This document shows, one piece after another, positions 45,120-53,437 of a stretch of DNA of 64,000 bases. The number at the start of each line of letters is the position of its first letter. Positions within the stretch are counted from its first letter, which is position 1. Location of the stretch: contig NZ_AQRA01000002.1 in the NCBI RefSeq assembly GCF_000626715.1, forward strand, positions 248,001-312,000, given 5' to 3'. The DNA comes from Aquimarina atlantica (GTDB lineage Bacteria; Bacteroidota; Bacteroidia; Flavobacteriales; Flavobacteriaceae). The position numbers were made by a program, and so were the translations under genes. Below the pieces are notes generated by a model that was not told the origin of the DNA, did not search any database, and worked only from the letters and a program-made list of their open reading frames with translations.

Positions 45120-45932
45120 ATGGATCTATCACGAATCAAATTGGTTGCTACAGATATGGATGGCACACTTCTTAACACTAATGGTGAAGTAAGTCGTCGT
45201 TTTTTTGAGCTTTTTGAAGAGCTAAATAGCCTGGGCGTAACCTTTGTTGCTGCTAGTGGAAGACAATACTATAGTATTATTGACAAACTAAAACCAATTA
45301 AAGATGATATCTATGTCATTGCCGAAAACGGAGCTTTGACTATGCAACAGGACAAAGAACTTCAGACTACAGAGATCGATCGCGAAACGTATCTCGAATT
45401 GCTTGATATCGCTAAAAAATTACAGGGTTCGCAGGTAATAGTTTGTGGAAGAAAACGAGGGTATATTGAAGATTACGGGCAAGATTTTATCGATATGTTT
45501 AATGAGTATTATTATCGATATGAAATTGTAGAAGATCTTGCAGAAGTAATCGATGATCAATACCTAAAAATTGCGATTTGTAATCAAAAAGGAGCAGAAG
45601 AATATCTCTATCCTGCTTTAAAACATCTAGAAAACAAATTGAAAGTAAAAGTATCTGGAGAAATCTGGCTAGACCTTTCTCATAACCTTGCCAACAAAGG
45701 TCATGCACTACAACAATTGCAAAAAAACAATAATATATTACCAGAAGAGACCATGGTTTTTGGAGATTACAACAATGATCTCGAAATGATGACCAAAGCA
45801 ACGTATAGCTTTGCTATGGAAAATGCCCATCCAAACGTAAAAGCAATTGCTAATTACTCAACAAAAAGCAATAATGAGAATGGTGTAGAATACATGCTAC
45901 ACAAGATGATAGAAGCTAAAAAAGCCCGTTAA
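45120..45932 (+). CDS. HAD family phosphatase, Cof type
   Basis: A 270-residue HAD hydrolase of the Cof/YidA (subclass IIB) type. Motif I is LVATDMDGTLLNT (nucleophile Asp and acid Asp), motif II VAASGR (Ser), motif III Lys in LANKGHALQQL, and motif IV FGDYNNDLEMM. The alpha/beta cap lies at about 85-190. Such enzymes dephosphorylate sugar phosphates or cofactors; the substrate is unknown. Its stop lies 6 bp from that of the convergent lipoprotein gene. Confidence 0.92.
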   Translation: MDLSRIKLVATDMDGTLLNTNGEVSRRFFELFEELNSLGVTFVAASGRQYYSIIDKLKPIKDDIYVIAENGALTMQQDKELQTTEIDRETYLELLDIAKKLQGSQVIVCGRKRGYIEDYGQDFIDMFNEYYYRYEIVEDLAEVIDDQYLKIAICNQKGAEEYLYPALKHLENKLKVKVSGEIWLDLSHNLANKGHALQQLQKNNNILPEETMVFGDYNNDLEMMTKATYSFAMENAHPNVKAIANYSTKSNNENGVEYMLHKMIEAKKAR

Positions 45933-45938
45933 AATTAA

Positions 45939-47012
45939 CTATTTTATATCTTCCTGAGAGATTTCAATCTCAAAAGTAGCTCTTTCTCCTGTCGCTTGCC
46001 AAAAGTTAAAGAAAAAACTACCCCAATCCGGAGTTCCTTTTTTAGCAAAATTATCTAGATCTTTATTAATAGATGCAATCTTTTCGTCATCTAATTTTGA
46101 AGTAGAGATAACTACCGTAACTCCTTTAAAGTTTTTTTGAGAATTCTCTTCAGAAGGTACACGAGCTCCATTTTTTGTAATCAGATCTGCTGCTGTAAAA
46201 GTTGTAATTTTATCTGCCATAAATTTACCTCCCGCTGCAACTGCTTGTGGGTTTTCTGCTACCTGAACCGATTTAAGTTCATTTTCTTTTATTAACCCCA
46301 TAAGGTATAATTCTAAATTCCCATAAGCAAGCGTGTTTCCTCCATTGGCAAAAGTGCCAAATCCTTCTTCACCATCTATCTTTCCTTGATAATTACCGCC
46401 TCCTAAATCAATAAGCTCATCAAAACCACCAAGTTGTCCTCCTACACTAGAATACCCCCAATGACCACCAACTGTGGTTGGGATAAAATTATAATTTGCC
46501 CAATAATGCATGATTTCATGTAAAAAGGGGCCGTTTTTAATATATTCTACTCTAGGCATATGAATAACACTCTTTAATACACCTTTAGAACCATACGATG
46601 CAGTATTATCGTAAATAGATGATCCCACACCTTGAACATCGTTTTTAACTTTCTGATTTACTCCATAATACAAACCATTAGGTTGTTCGGTTTCAACAGA
46701 GAGTATAAAAATAAAATCAAAATTATCATTTAAATACTCATACACCTTTTTAGACACCATAGCAAAATCACCATTTCCGGCAATAAATTTATTATAATCT
46801 GCTTCTGATAAAACATAGTTTATAAGTTTGCTGTCTTTTCCTAAAATAAAATTTTCTGCAAAAACAGTTTGTTCTCCCGAAGGGTCTGGGTCAACTCCAG
46901 TATCAGTAGAGTTTATAGTATCATCATCTTTACTACAAGACAGAAAACAAAAAATAAAGAAAATTATAAAAGATAAGACCTTTAGGCTCTGCTTTAATTG
47001 GGGGTTTAGCAT
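45939..47012 (-). CDS. Lipoprotein with HExxH metalloprotease-like motif
   Basis: A 357-residue lipoprotein that I cannot place in a named family. A signal with lipobox FCFLSC (Cys26) is followed by a Asp/Ser-rich linker (CSKDDD...DPDPSG, 27-47) and a globular domain. Residues 165-169 read H-E-I-M-H within GPFLHEIMHYWANY, a zincin-type zinc site; a possible third ligand is Glu in GGFDELIDLGGG downstream. The S-K-D-D-D after the lipid Cys is typical of surface-exposed Bacteroidota lipoproteins. A secreted zinc metallopeptidase is the best guess, by motif only. Confidence 0.7.
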   Translation of the reverse strand: MLNPQLKQSLKVLSFIIFFIFCFLSCSKDDDTINSTDTGVDPDPSGEQTVFAENFILGKDSKLINYVLSEADYNKFIAGNGDFAMVSKKVYEYLNDNFDFIFILSVETEQPNGLYYGVNQKVKNDVQGVGSSIYDNTASYGSKGVLKSVIHMPRVEYIKNGPFLHEIMHYWANYNFIPTTVGGHWGYSSVGGQLGGFDELIDLGGGNYQGKIDGEEGFGTFANGGNTLAYGNLELYLMGLIKENELKSVQVAENPQAVAAGGKFMADKITTFTAADLITKNGARVPSEENSQKNFKGVTVVISTSKLDDEKIASINKDLDNFAKKGTPDWGSFFFNFWQATGERATFEIEISQEDIK

Positions 47013-47118
47013 AGGTAAATTCTTAGGTTATAAAAAAACAACGCTATAATAGGCACTTTATTTGAATTGCACAACAAATAAACTAAGCCTATTTATAAGG
47101 AACTAATAATCAAAATCT

Positions 47119-48915
47119 CTAGTCATTCAATTTTAATACTGCCATAAATGCTTCCTGAGGAATTTCTACATTTCCTACCTGGCGCATTCGTTTTTTTCCT
47201 TTTTTCTGCTTTTCTAGTAATTTACGTTTACGAGAAATATCACCACCATAACATTTGGCTGTAACATCTTTACGAAGAGCCTTTACGGTTTCACGAGCAA
47301 TAAATTTTGCTCCAATTGCTGCCTGTATTGGGATATCAAATTGCTGGCGCGGGATAAGTTCTTTTAATTTTTCACATATTTTCTTACCTACATCATAAGC
47401 ATTATCCTTATGCAATAAGGCAGATAGAGCATCTACAATATTTCCGTTAAGCAATATATCGACCTTTACCAGTTTAGAGGCTCGCATACCGATAGGTGTA
47501 TAATCAAAAGAAGCATATCCTTTTGATACCGTTTTTAATCGGTCATAAAAATCAAAAACTATTTCTGCCAGAGGCATATCAAAAGTAAGCTCAACCCGTT
47601 CTGTTGTTAAATAGGTCTGGTTTGTTATTTCTCCTCGTTTTTCGATACACAAAGACATAACCGAACCTACAAAATCAGATTTGGTAATAATAGAAGCTTT
47701 TATATAGGGTTCTTCTACACGATTCATAGAAGAAGGGTCTGGTAAATCAGAAGGATTATTAACAATAATTATATCATCAGGATTTTTATTGGTAAATGCA
47801 TGGTACGACACATTGGGCACTGTAGTGATCACGGTCATATTAAATTCACGCTCCAGTCGTTCCTGAATAATCTCCATATGTAACATCCCCAGGAATCCAC
47901 ATCTAAAACCAAAACCTAAGGCCGCCGAACTCTCGGGAACAAATACTAATGATGCATCGTTTAACTGCAATTTTTCCATAGAATTACGAAGCTCTTCATA
48001 GTCCTCTGTATCTACAGGATAAATCCCTGCAAATACCATTGGTTTTACATCTTCAAAACCTTCAATAGCATTTTGCGTTGGTGTTTTCGCATCAGTAATT
48101 GTATCTCCTACTTTTACTTCGCGTGCATCTTTAATACCAGTAATAAGATATCCTACATCTCCCGTTTTGATCACTTGTTTAGGTACTTGATTTAGTTTCA
48201 GGGTACCTATTTCATCAGCAAAATAATTTTTACCTGTAGCTACAAACTTGATCTGTTGTCCTTTTTTAATCTCACCATTCACAACTCTAAAATAAGTTTC
48301 AACTCCTCTAAATGGGTTATATACAGAGTCAAAAATAAGAGCTTGCAGAGGTTCATCAGAAATTCCTTCGGGAGCAGGAACACGTTCTATAATAGCTTCA
48401 AGAATCTCTTCGATCCCAATTCCGGTTTTTGCACTGGCAGGAATTACTTCTTCTGCATCACATCCCAAAAGATCTACAATATCATCTGTTACTTCCTCTG
48501 GATTAGCACTTGGCAGGTCTACTTTATTAAGTACCGGAATAATTTCCAGGTCATTTTCTAAAGCCAAATATAAATTAGAAATCGTTTGTGCCTGTATACT
48601 TTGTGCAGCATCTACAACCAGCAAAGCTCCTTCGCATGCCGCTATCGAACGAGATACTTCATACGAAAAATCCACATGACCAGGGGTATCGATAAGATTC
48701 AGTATATACTCTTCTCCCTTATAGGTATACTCCATCTGGATCGCATGACTCTTGATAGTAATCCCGCGTTCACGTTCCAGATCCATATTGTCGAGCAATT
48801 GTGCTTGTGCTTCGCGAGCAGTTACCGAACCTGTAAAATCCAATAATCGATCGGCCAATGTACTCTTACCATGATCAATATGAGCAATAATGCAAAAATT
48901 TCTAATATTTTTCAT
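47119..48915 (-). CDS. lepA: Elongation factor 4 (LepA)
   Basis: A 598-residue translational GTPase that acts on stalled or mistranslocated ribosomes. GTPase motifs: AHIDHGKST (G1), DTPGHVDF (G3), NKVDLPSA (G4), SAKTGIG (G5). The LepA-specific C-terminal domain with [26 protein letters not shown] is present. Length is standard. Its leader contains a structured GC-rich element at 48938-49009, and a promoter box lies at 49034-49041. Confidence 0.98.
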   Translation of the reverse strand: MKNIRNFCIIAHIDHGKSTLADRLLDFTGSVTAREAQAQLLDNMDLERERGITIKSHAIQMEYTYKGEEYILNLIDTPGHVDFSYEVSRSIAACEGALLVVDAAQSIQAQTISNLYLALENDLEIIPVLNKVDLPSANPEEVTDDIVDLLGCDAEEVIPASAKTGIGIEEILEAIIERVPAPEGISDEPLQALIFDSVYNPFRGVETYFRVVNGEIKKGQQIKFVATGKNYFADEIGTLKLNQVPKQVIKTGDVGYLITGIKDAREVKVGDTITDAKTPTQNAIEGFEDVKPMVFAGIYPVDTEDYEELRNSMEKLQLNDASLVFVPESSAALGFGFRCGFLGMLHMEIIQERLEREFNMTVITTVPNVSYHAFTNKNPDDIIIVNNPSDLPDPSSMNRVEEPYIKASIITKSDFVGSVMSLCIEKRGEITNQTYLTTERVELTFDMPLAEIVFDFYDRLKTVSKGYASFDYTPIGMRASKLVKVDILLNGNIVDALSALLHKDNAYDVGKKICEKLKELIPRQQFDIPIQAAIGAKFIARETVKALRKDVTAKCYGGDISRKRKLLEKQKKGKKRMRQVGNVEIPQEAFMAVLKLND

Positions 48916-48937
48916 TCTTCTTTTTCAAATAAGTTTT

Positions 48938-49009
48938 GGGCGTGACCCGGCATTACATTATGGGTCGGGCTATCCGTGCTACACGGTAGCTTACTCCTAT
49001 CCCTCACGC
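48938..49009. repeat. Structured GC-rich palindromic element in the lepA leader
   Basis: A 72-bp GC-rich island in AT-rich DNA. An outer pair GCGTGA (48940-48945) with TCACGC (49004-49009), a GACCC/GGGTC hairpin (48944-48948 with 48962-48966) and a CCGTG/CACGG hairpin (48974-48978 with 48982-48986) fold it into a branched structure; the first two pairings share two bases. It lies between the lepA promoter box and the lepA start, so it is transcribed in the lepA leader in reverse orientation. From memory, similar elements with GGGCGTGACC...GGGTCGGGCTATCC...TATCCCTCACGC recur between genes of Bacteroidota, but I cannot verify that here. Confidence 0.65.
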
Positions 49010-49033
49010 AATTTTCATCCTCTTAATGACTTG

Positions 49034-49041
49034 CAAATATA
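49034..49041 (-). promoter_or_regulatory. lepA promoter -7 box
   Basis: On the minus strand TATATTTG matches TAnnTTTG exactly. It gives a leader of about 110 nt that contains the structured element. No -33 TTG at normal spacing is seen. Confidence 0.5.
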
Positions 49042-49097
49042 ATCGATTTTAGAAGGTTTATACTATCTCTCTCAGTATTTTTAGATCTCACCCATTT

Positions 49098-49141
49098 CAA
49101 AAAAACAAGACTTCACAGGTCATAGAGATCTGTAAGGTCTT
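49098..49141 (-). terminator. Palindromic terminator-like repeat between lepA and dusB
   Basis: AAGACTTCACAG (49107-49118) pairs with CTGTAAGGTCTT (49130-49141) over 10 of 12 positions. On the minus strand it is followed by a T run (A run at 49098-49105). It resembles the GACCT...AGGTC palindrome at 18306-18335. Confidence 0.6.
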
Positions 49142-49151
49142 AAAGAATTTG

Positions 49152-49159
49152 TATTTTTG
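49152..49159 (+). promoter_or_regulatory. dusB promoter -7 box
   Basis: TATTTTTG is an exact TAnnTTTG match. It overlaps an in-frame TTG at 49157, which therefore cannot be the start codon, and favours the GTG at 49178. Confidence 0.55.
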
Positions 49160-49177
49160 CCAAAAAAAAGATTTGCT

Positions 49178-50170
49178 GTGGCCAAGATAGGAGACATAGA
49201 TGTAGGAGAATTCCCTTTGTTATTAGCCCCAATGGAAGATGTAAGCGATCCTCCTTTTCGTGCATTGTGCAAAGAGCAAGGTGCCGATGTAGTATATACA
49301 GAATTTATTTCTAGCGAAGGGCTAATTCGTGATGCTGCCAAAAGTGTTATGAAGCTTGATATTTATGAAAAAGAACGTCCGGTTGGTATTCAGATTTTTG
49401 GCGCCAACCTGGATTCTATGCTTAAATCTGTTGAGATTGTAGAAGCATCTGGCCCCGATATTATTGATATTAATTTTGGATGCCCTGTAAAAAAAGTAGT
49501 AAGTAAAGGTGCCGGAGCAGGGATTCTTAAAGATATCGATCTTATGGTTTCTCTTACCGAAGCCATGGTTAAACACACCAAATTACCTGTTACTGTAAAA
49601 ACACGATTAGGTTGGGATCATAATTCTATTAGAATTGTAGAAGTTGCAGAACGGTTACAGGATGTAGGAGCCAAGGCCATCTCTATTCATGGTCGTACCC
49701 GGGCACAGATGTATAAAGGTAATGCAGACTGGAAGCCTATTGCCGAAGTAAAAAATAACCAGAGAATGCATATTCCCGTATTTGGCAATGGTGATGTAGA
49801 TACTCCCGAGCGCGCTATGGAAATGAGAGATCAATATGGTCTTGATGGAGCCATGATTGGTCGTGCCAGTATTGGTTATCCTTGGTTTTTTAAGGAAGTA
49901 AAACATTTCTTTAAAACTGGTGAACATTTACCGCCACCAACTATAGAAGAGCGAGTAAATGCAGCGCGTAGACACTTACAAATGGCAATCGACTGGAAAG
50001 GTGAAAAACTAGGTGTTTTTGAAACCCGTAGACACTATACCAATTATTTTAAAGGAATACCACATTTTAAAGAATACCGTACCAAAATGGTAACCAGTGA
50101 TCTCTCCCAGGATGTATTTGCTGCTTTTGACGAAGTACAGTCAACATTTTCAGGATTCGAGTTCGTATAA
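49178..50170 (+). CDS. dusB: tRNA-dihydrouridine synthase
   Basis: A 330-residue flavin enzyme reducing uridine to dihydrouridine in tRNA D-loops. The TIM-barrel motifs LLAPMEDVSDPPFR, the catalytic Cys in NFGCPVKKVVSKGAGAG, and SIHGRTRAQMYKGNADW are diagnostic; the C-terminal helical domain follows. I chose GTG 49178 (MAKIGDIDVGEF) since the upstream TTG at 49157 falls inside the promoter box. DusB is the usual Dus type in Bacteroidota. Confidence 0.95.
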   Translation: MAKIGDIDVGEFPLLLAPMEDVSDPPFRALCKEQGADVVYTEFISSEGLIRDAAKSVMKLDIYEKERPVGIQIFGANLDSMLKSVEIVEASGPDIIDINFGCPVKKVVSKGAGAGILKDIDLMVSLTEAMVKHTKLPVTVKTRLGWDHNSIRIVEVAERLQDVGAKAISIHGRTRAQMYKGNADWKPIAEVKNNQRMHIPVFGNGDVDTPERAMEMRDQYGLDGAMIGRASIGYPWFFKEVKHFFKTGEHLPPPTIEERVNAARRHLQMAIDWKGEKLGVFETRRHYTNYFKGIPHFKEYRTKMVTSDLSQDVFAAFDEVQSTFSGFEFV

Positions 50171-50270
50171 TTTTTTGTTATTCAGAATCTAATTCATAAG
50201 ATATTTTAGTTTGCTCATTTGTAATATAGTTTTTTAGAATAGTACTATATTACTTCAAACTATACAAGCA

Positions 50271-51473
50271 TCAATTCACTAACTTCTGATTAATTCTACT
50301 AGAGGCCAATAAAGAAGCGATAAAACCGATAATAGTAATCGTAAAAAACACTACAACAAAGCTAATCACAGTAATACGAGTAGGATACGGTAACGAAGGT
50401 GTAATCATTAACAATCCAAACTGCTGCTGTAACACGATGATTATAAATCCTAATAATAAACCTAATACTGTGCCCAAAACGGTCATAAGCGAACCTTGAA
50501 ACAGAAATATTTTTCTAATACTCGGTAGAGAAGCCCCTACATTATAAAGTGTTTTTACATTACTCTTCTTATCAATAATCATCATAATAATTGCTCCGGC
50601 AACATTAAACAAAGCAATAATAGCAATTAACGTAATCACCAGATAGGAGACTAAGTTCTCGGTATTTAACATTTTATACAATGTATCATTAAGCTGCATC
50701 CTGTTTTTTACAATCACACTATGATCAAAAATCTGTTGCAATCCTTCTATCACCACTTCTTCATTAGCATCTGGTAATAACTTAAGTTCTATATGAGTTA
50801 CTTTGTCTTCTGGCAACTCTAACAATTTGCGCACTAATCCTGTAGTTGCAAAAATGTATTTTTTATCCAGTTCTTCATTTACACTATACACCCCAATATT
50901 TACAGCTTTCTCTGATCTAAATGCTTTTGAAGGATCACTAGGAATACCTTTACCCGGCTTTGGCACATAAATACTAAGCAGGTTTGTATAGGTTTGCTCT
51001 ACCCCCATATTAAGTTCTCTGCTAATCCCATTACCCGCAACAATCTGGAAATCATTATTGGTTAGCCAATCTCCAAACACCAGTATACTATCGGTATGAA
51101 TAACATTGTGATAATTAGCATCTACTCCTTTGATATAGGACATCTTTTGTTTACCTGCAAACTCCAGGAAAACACGCTCCTCTACTATTTCAGAAAAATG
51201 AGCAACTCCATCAAGTTTAGCTAGCTTTTCTTTTTGAGTATCGGTAAATGTAAATGTCTTTCCGCTTGACGGAAAAACCTTGAGATCGGGATCAAAATAC
51301 GAAGAAAATTGAAGGCTAAAATCCTTAAGCCCTGCAAATCCTGATAACACAAGAAATAATGCCATCGCTCCTATAACTACTCCAGTTGCAGCAATAATTG
51401 TAATAATATTAATTGCGTTGCTGCTACCAGGAGAAAACAAGTATCGCTTTGCGATGTAGTATGAAAAATTCAA
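50271..51473 (-). CDS. FtsX-like ABC transporter permease (LolC/E-like)
   Basis: A 400-residue inner-membrane permease. One N-terminal transmembrane helix (about 20-45), a periplasmic domain (about 50-270), and three C-terminal helices (about 275-300, 325-350, 365-390) give the FtsX/MacB/LolCE layout. The N-terminal YIAKRYLFSPGSSNAINIITIIAATGVVIGAMALFLVLS is typical of the LolC/E-type family. No ATPase gene is beside it. It is likely part of lipoprotein trafficking or a related envelope function; the substrate is inferred from family. rbfA follows in the same direction upstream (120 bp away). Confidence 0.9.
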   Translation of the reverse strand: MNFSYYIAKRYLFSPGSSNAINIITIIAATGVVIGAMALFLVLSGFAGLKDFSLQFSSYFDPDLKVFPSSGKTFTFTDTQKEKLAKLDGVAHFSEIVEERVFLEFAGKQKMSYIKGVDANYHNVIHTDSILVFGDWLTNNDFQIVAGNGISRELNMGVEQTYTNLLSIYVPKPGKGIPSDPSKAFRSEKAVNIGVYSVNEELDKKYIFATTGLVRKLLELPEDKVTHIELKLLPDANEEVVIEGLQQIFDHSVIVKNRMQLNDTLYKMLNTENLVSYLVITLIAIIALFNVAGAIIMMIIDKKSNVKTLYNVGASLPSIRKIFLFQGSLMTVLGTVLGLLLGFIIIVLQQQFGLLMITPSLPYPTRITVISFVVVFFTITIIGFIASLLASSRINQKLVN

Positions 51474-51593
51474 ATCCTTATGATGAGCATTAGATGTGTA
51501 TGAAATTTTAATTCTGCAATAAAGATAAGAGAAAAGAAAATTCTATTTCTTTTACTTTCTATGATTTTTCTATTTTGTGAGGAGTATTAAAAA

Positions 51594-51986
51594 TTACTTC
51601 TTTTTACGTTTTTCGAGAAGTTCTGGATTATGAATAGGATCTTCTTTTCCTTTTACAGCTTCTTCTATATTAGAAATATACTCAAGAGAATCATCAATAA
51701 AATAAGATAATTCTGGCATACGACGTAATTGATTTTTGGTGCGCTGCGCTACCTGGTGTTTTATTTGTGATTTTACCTGGTTTACTTCTTTTAGTACTCT
51801 TTCTCCTTCTTGATGTGGGAAGACACTCATATATACTTTTGCAATAGAGAGATCTGTCGTTACGCTTACTTTGGTCACGGAAACCAAAATCCCCTGTACT
51901 CCTGCTTCACGTAATGCAAGTTGTATTACATCGGCTACATCGCGTTGTAATACTCCTCCAATTTTTTTCTGTCTGTTTGTTTCCAT
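51594..51986 (-). CDS. rbfA: Ribosome-binding factor A
   Basis: A 130-residue KH-fold factor that matures the 16S rRNA 5' end and 30S subunit. Typical features: KKIGGVLQRDVADVIQLALRE, VSVTTDLSIAKVYMSVF and RMPELSYFIDDSLEY near the C-terminus. ATG 51986 is chosen because a longer in-frame start (52097) would overlap the divergent gene's start and has no family match. A -7 box ends 4 nt before this ATG. The FtsX-like permease gene is downstream. Confidence 0.95.
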   Translation of the reverse strand: METNRQKKIGGVLQRDVADVIQLALREAGVQGILVSVTKVSVTTDLSIAKVYMSVFPHQEGERVLKEVNQVKSQIKHQVAQRTKNQLRRMPELSYFIDDSLEYISNIEEAVKGKEDPIHNPELLEKRKKK

Positions 51987-51990
51987 AGTG

Positions 51991-51998
51991 CAAAAGTA
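51991..51998 (-). promoter_or_regulatory. rbfA promoter -7 box, possibly leaderless
   Basis: On the minus strand TACTTTTG matches TAnnTTTG exactly and is followed by CACT and the rbfA ATG, so the transcript probably begins at or near the start codon. Confidence 0.5.
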
Positions 51999-52009
51999 CA
52001 ATTTATATG

Positions 52010-52017
52010 TATTTTTG
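52010..52017 (+). promoter_or_regulatory. Promoter -7 box of methylmalonyl-CoA epimerase gene
   Basis: TATTTTTG is an exact TAnnTTTG match, 23 bp before the ATG. It is 11 bp from the divergent rbfA box, so the two promoters are back to back. Confidence 0.55.
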
Positions 52018-52040
52018 CGACATAGTGATAAAAGTATATT

Positions 52041-52472
52041 ATGAACCATATCAATAAAATAGAACACCTGGGTATTGCAGTCAAAGATATCGAGCAAGCA
52101 AATACATTATACGAGAAACTTTTGGGAGTTGCTCCTTATAAGCAAGAAGCCGTAGAAAGCGAAGCTGTAATCACTTCTTTTTTTAAAGTAGGAGATAGTA
52201 AAATAGAATTACTGGCCAGTACCCGAGAGGATGGACCTATCGGAAAATTTATTTCTAAAAAAGGAGAAGGTATTCATCACATCGCTTTTGATGTCGATGA
52301 TATCGAATTAGAACTCGATCGATTAGAAAAAGAGGGGTTTCAATTAATCAATAAGGTACCTAAACCTGGCGCTGATAATAAATTGGTTGCTTTTTTACAT
52401 CCTAAAAGTACAAATGGGGTTTTGATAGAGTTATGCCAGGAAAAATCTGTTGATCAGGATATTACAAAATAA
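52041..52472 (+). CDS. mce: Methylmalonyl-CoA epimerase
   Basis: A 143-residue VOC-fold metalloenzyme interconverting (R)- and (S)-methylmalonyl-CoA in propionate metabolism. The metal-binding His in KIEHLGIAVKD, Glu/His in KIELLAS and GIHHIAFDVDD, and Glu in GVLIELCQ are present. Length and motifs fit mce. It is unlinked to methylmalonyl-CoA mutase in this window. It is transcribed divergently from rbfA. Confidence 0.93.
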   Translation: MNHINKIEHLGIAVKDIEQANTLYEKLLGVAPYKQEAVESEAVITSFFKVGDSKIELLASTREDGPIGKFISKKGEGIHHIAFDVDDIELELDRLEKEGFQLINKVPKPGADNKLVAFLHPKSTNGVLIELCQEKSVDQDITK

Positions 52473-52572
52473 AAAATATCATTTTTATATTTCTTTTTCT
52501 ATTTTTTAAAGAAGAATCAAAGCCTTTATCTGGTTTAAGAATAAAAGACAATTAAAATAATAGAAAAAAATG

Positions 52573-52603
52573 TTGGCGTGTTTATATCAAATCCTTAAAT
52601 TTG
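52573..52603 (+). promoter_or_regulatory. tRNA promoter
   Basis: TTG at 52573-52575, a 20-bp spacer and TAAATTTG at 52596-52603. The tRNA begins 13 bp after the -7 box. Confidence 0.6.
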
Positions 52604-52615
52604 CCCTCCGTTTTA

Positions 52616-52689
52616 GGTCCCATAGCTCAGCTGGTTAGAGCACCTGACTCATAATCAGGGGGTCCTTGGTTCGAGCCCAAGTGGGACCA
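52616..52689 (+). tRNA. tRNA with CAU anticodon (elongator Met or Ile2)
   Basis: A complete 74-nt cloverleaf. The acceptor stem GGTCCCA pairs with TGGGACC, with discriminator A at 52689. The D arm is AGCTCAGCTGGTTAGAGC, the anticodon arm CCTGA-CTCATAA-TCAGG with anticodon CAT, and the T arm carries GGTTCGAGCC. CCA is not encoded. The lack of the initiator's three G-C anticodon pairs argues against tRNA-fMet. Elongator Met is most likely; an Ile2 that needs lysidine modification cannot be excluded from sequence. Confidence 0.95.
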
Positions 52690-52696
52690 CATAGTT

Positions 52697-52736
52697 AAAA
52701 AGCTGTTTCTTGTATTAGAAACAGCTTTTTGTTTTT
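52697..52736 (+). terminator. tRNA terminator
   Basis: AAAAAGCTGTTTCT (52697-52710) pairs perfectly with 52717-52730, followed by GTTTTT. Confidence 0.85.
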
Positions 52737-53201
52737 ACCTCCTATCTTAAAAGTCAATACCCAAATAACAGGTGTTTTTAAAACCAAAACAGTGGTTAAG
52801 ATTTATAAATATACCTGTGAAAATTTATAAATCATTAGCTATTCCTCTTGTCATAACAAAGCCTTCGCTTTTATCTTTACTCAAATCAAAAAATAGCTAT
52901 ACAATCTCTTAAACCTTGATTCTATCTACATTTTTTAAGCTATTTCTGGGTAAAGGAGGTTGTCATGTCATAACATATCTCATAATCATGAAAAAAATCA
53001 ATTTTAAACTTAGGGACGATTTTATACAGAGAAAAACAAAAATGTATTAAAACAAATACCTCACTCTGATTCATGAATTTTTATTACAGAATTAACGCAA
53101 AACCAAATGAGTTTTGTAGCACAATATTCCCTCGCGAAGGATAGACATATTAGGTGAGTGTCTTTAATGGTTCGCCTTATACATATAAAATCATTCTAAT
53201 T
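52737..53201. other. Intergenic region upstream of the lanthipeptide locus
   Basis: About 465 bp with no supported gene. It contains a SD-like AGGAGG (52957-52962) that leads only to an immediate stop. A 20-codon frame at 52988-53050 (MKKINFKL...) faintly recalls a RiPP leader. I find no exact TAnnTTTG box; a GAGTTTTG sequence near 53110 is the nearest. Confidence 0.45.
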
Positions 53202-53378
53202 ATGAAAGACAAAAAAGTTAGTTTAGGCAAATTAAATTTAAACAAAATGACCATCAGCTCTTTAGAATCTGTAAAAGGAGGAAAGATGCTAGAAGAAGCA
53301 GGAACAAGTATCAACACAAGGTTTACTGGGATTAAAACTTGTTGCAGTGGACAGTGGTATTCTATTGGCTGTAGATAA
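53202..53378 (+). CDS. Class I-like lanthipeptide precursor (LanA)
   Basis: A 58-residue peptide. Residues 1-27 form a leader with the Bacteroidota pattern K-L-N-L-N-K-x-T-I-S-S-L-E-S-V-K-G-G, ending in the double-glycine cleavage site (26-27). The 31-residue core has three cysteines (47, 48, 57) and seven Ser/Thr (35, 36, 39, 42, 46, 49, 54), enough for up to three (methyl)lanthionine rings. I start at ATG 53202, as upstream codons do not resemble a leader. The LanC cyclase gene follows after 59 bp that contain a terminator hairpin. Family: GG-type natural product precursor; the product is unknown. Confidence 0.9.
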   Translation: MKDKKVSLGKLNLNKMTISSLESVKGGKMLEEAGTSINTRFTGIKTCCSGQWYSIGCR

Positions 53379-53396
53379 AATATAGTGAATCATTGA

Positions 53397-53424
53397 AGCA
53401 GCAAGATTTTTCTTGCTGCTTTTT
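53397..53424 (+). terminator. Terminator/attenuator between lanA and lanC
   Basis: AGCAGCAAGA (53397-53406) pairs perfectly with 53411-53420 across a TTTT loop and runs into TTTTT. It lies 18 bp after the precursor stop and 13 bp before the cyclase start. Partial read-through would give more precursor than enzyme mRNA. Confidence 0.85.
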
Positions 53425-53437
53425 GAACCAAATAAAA

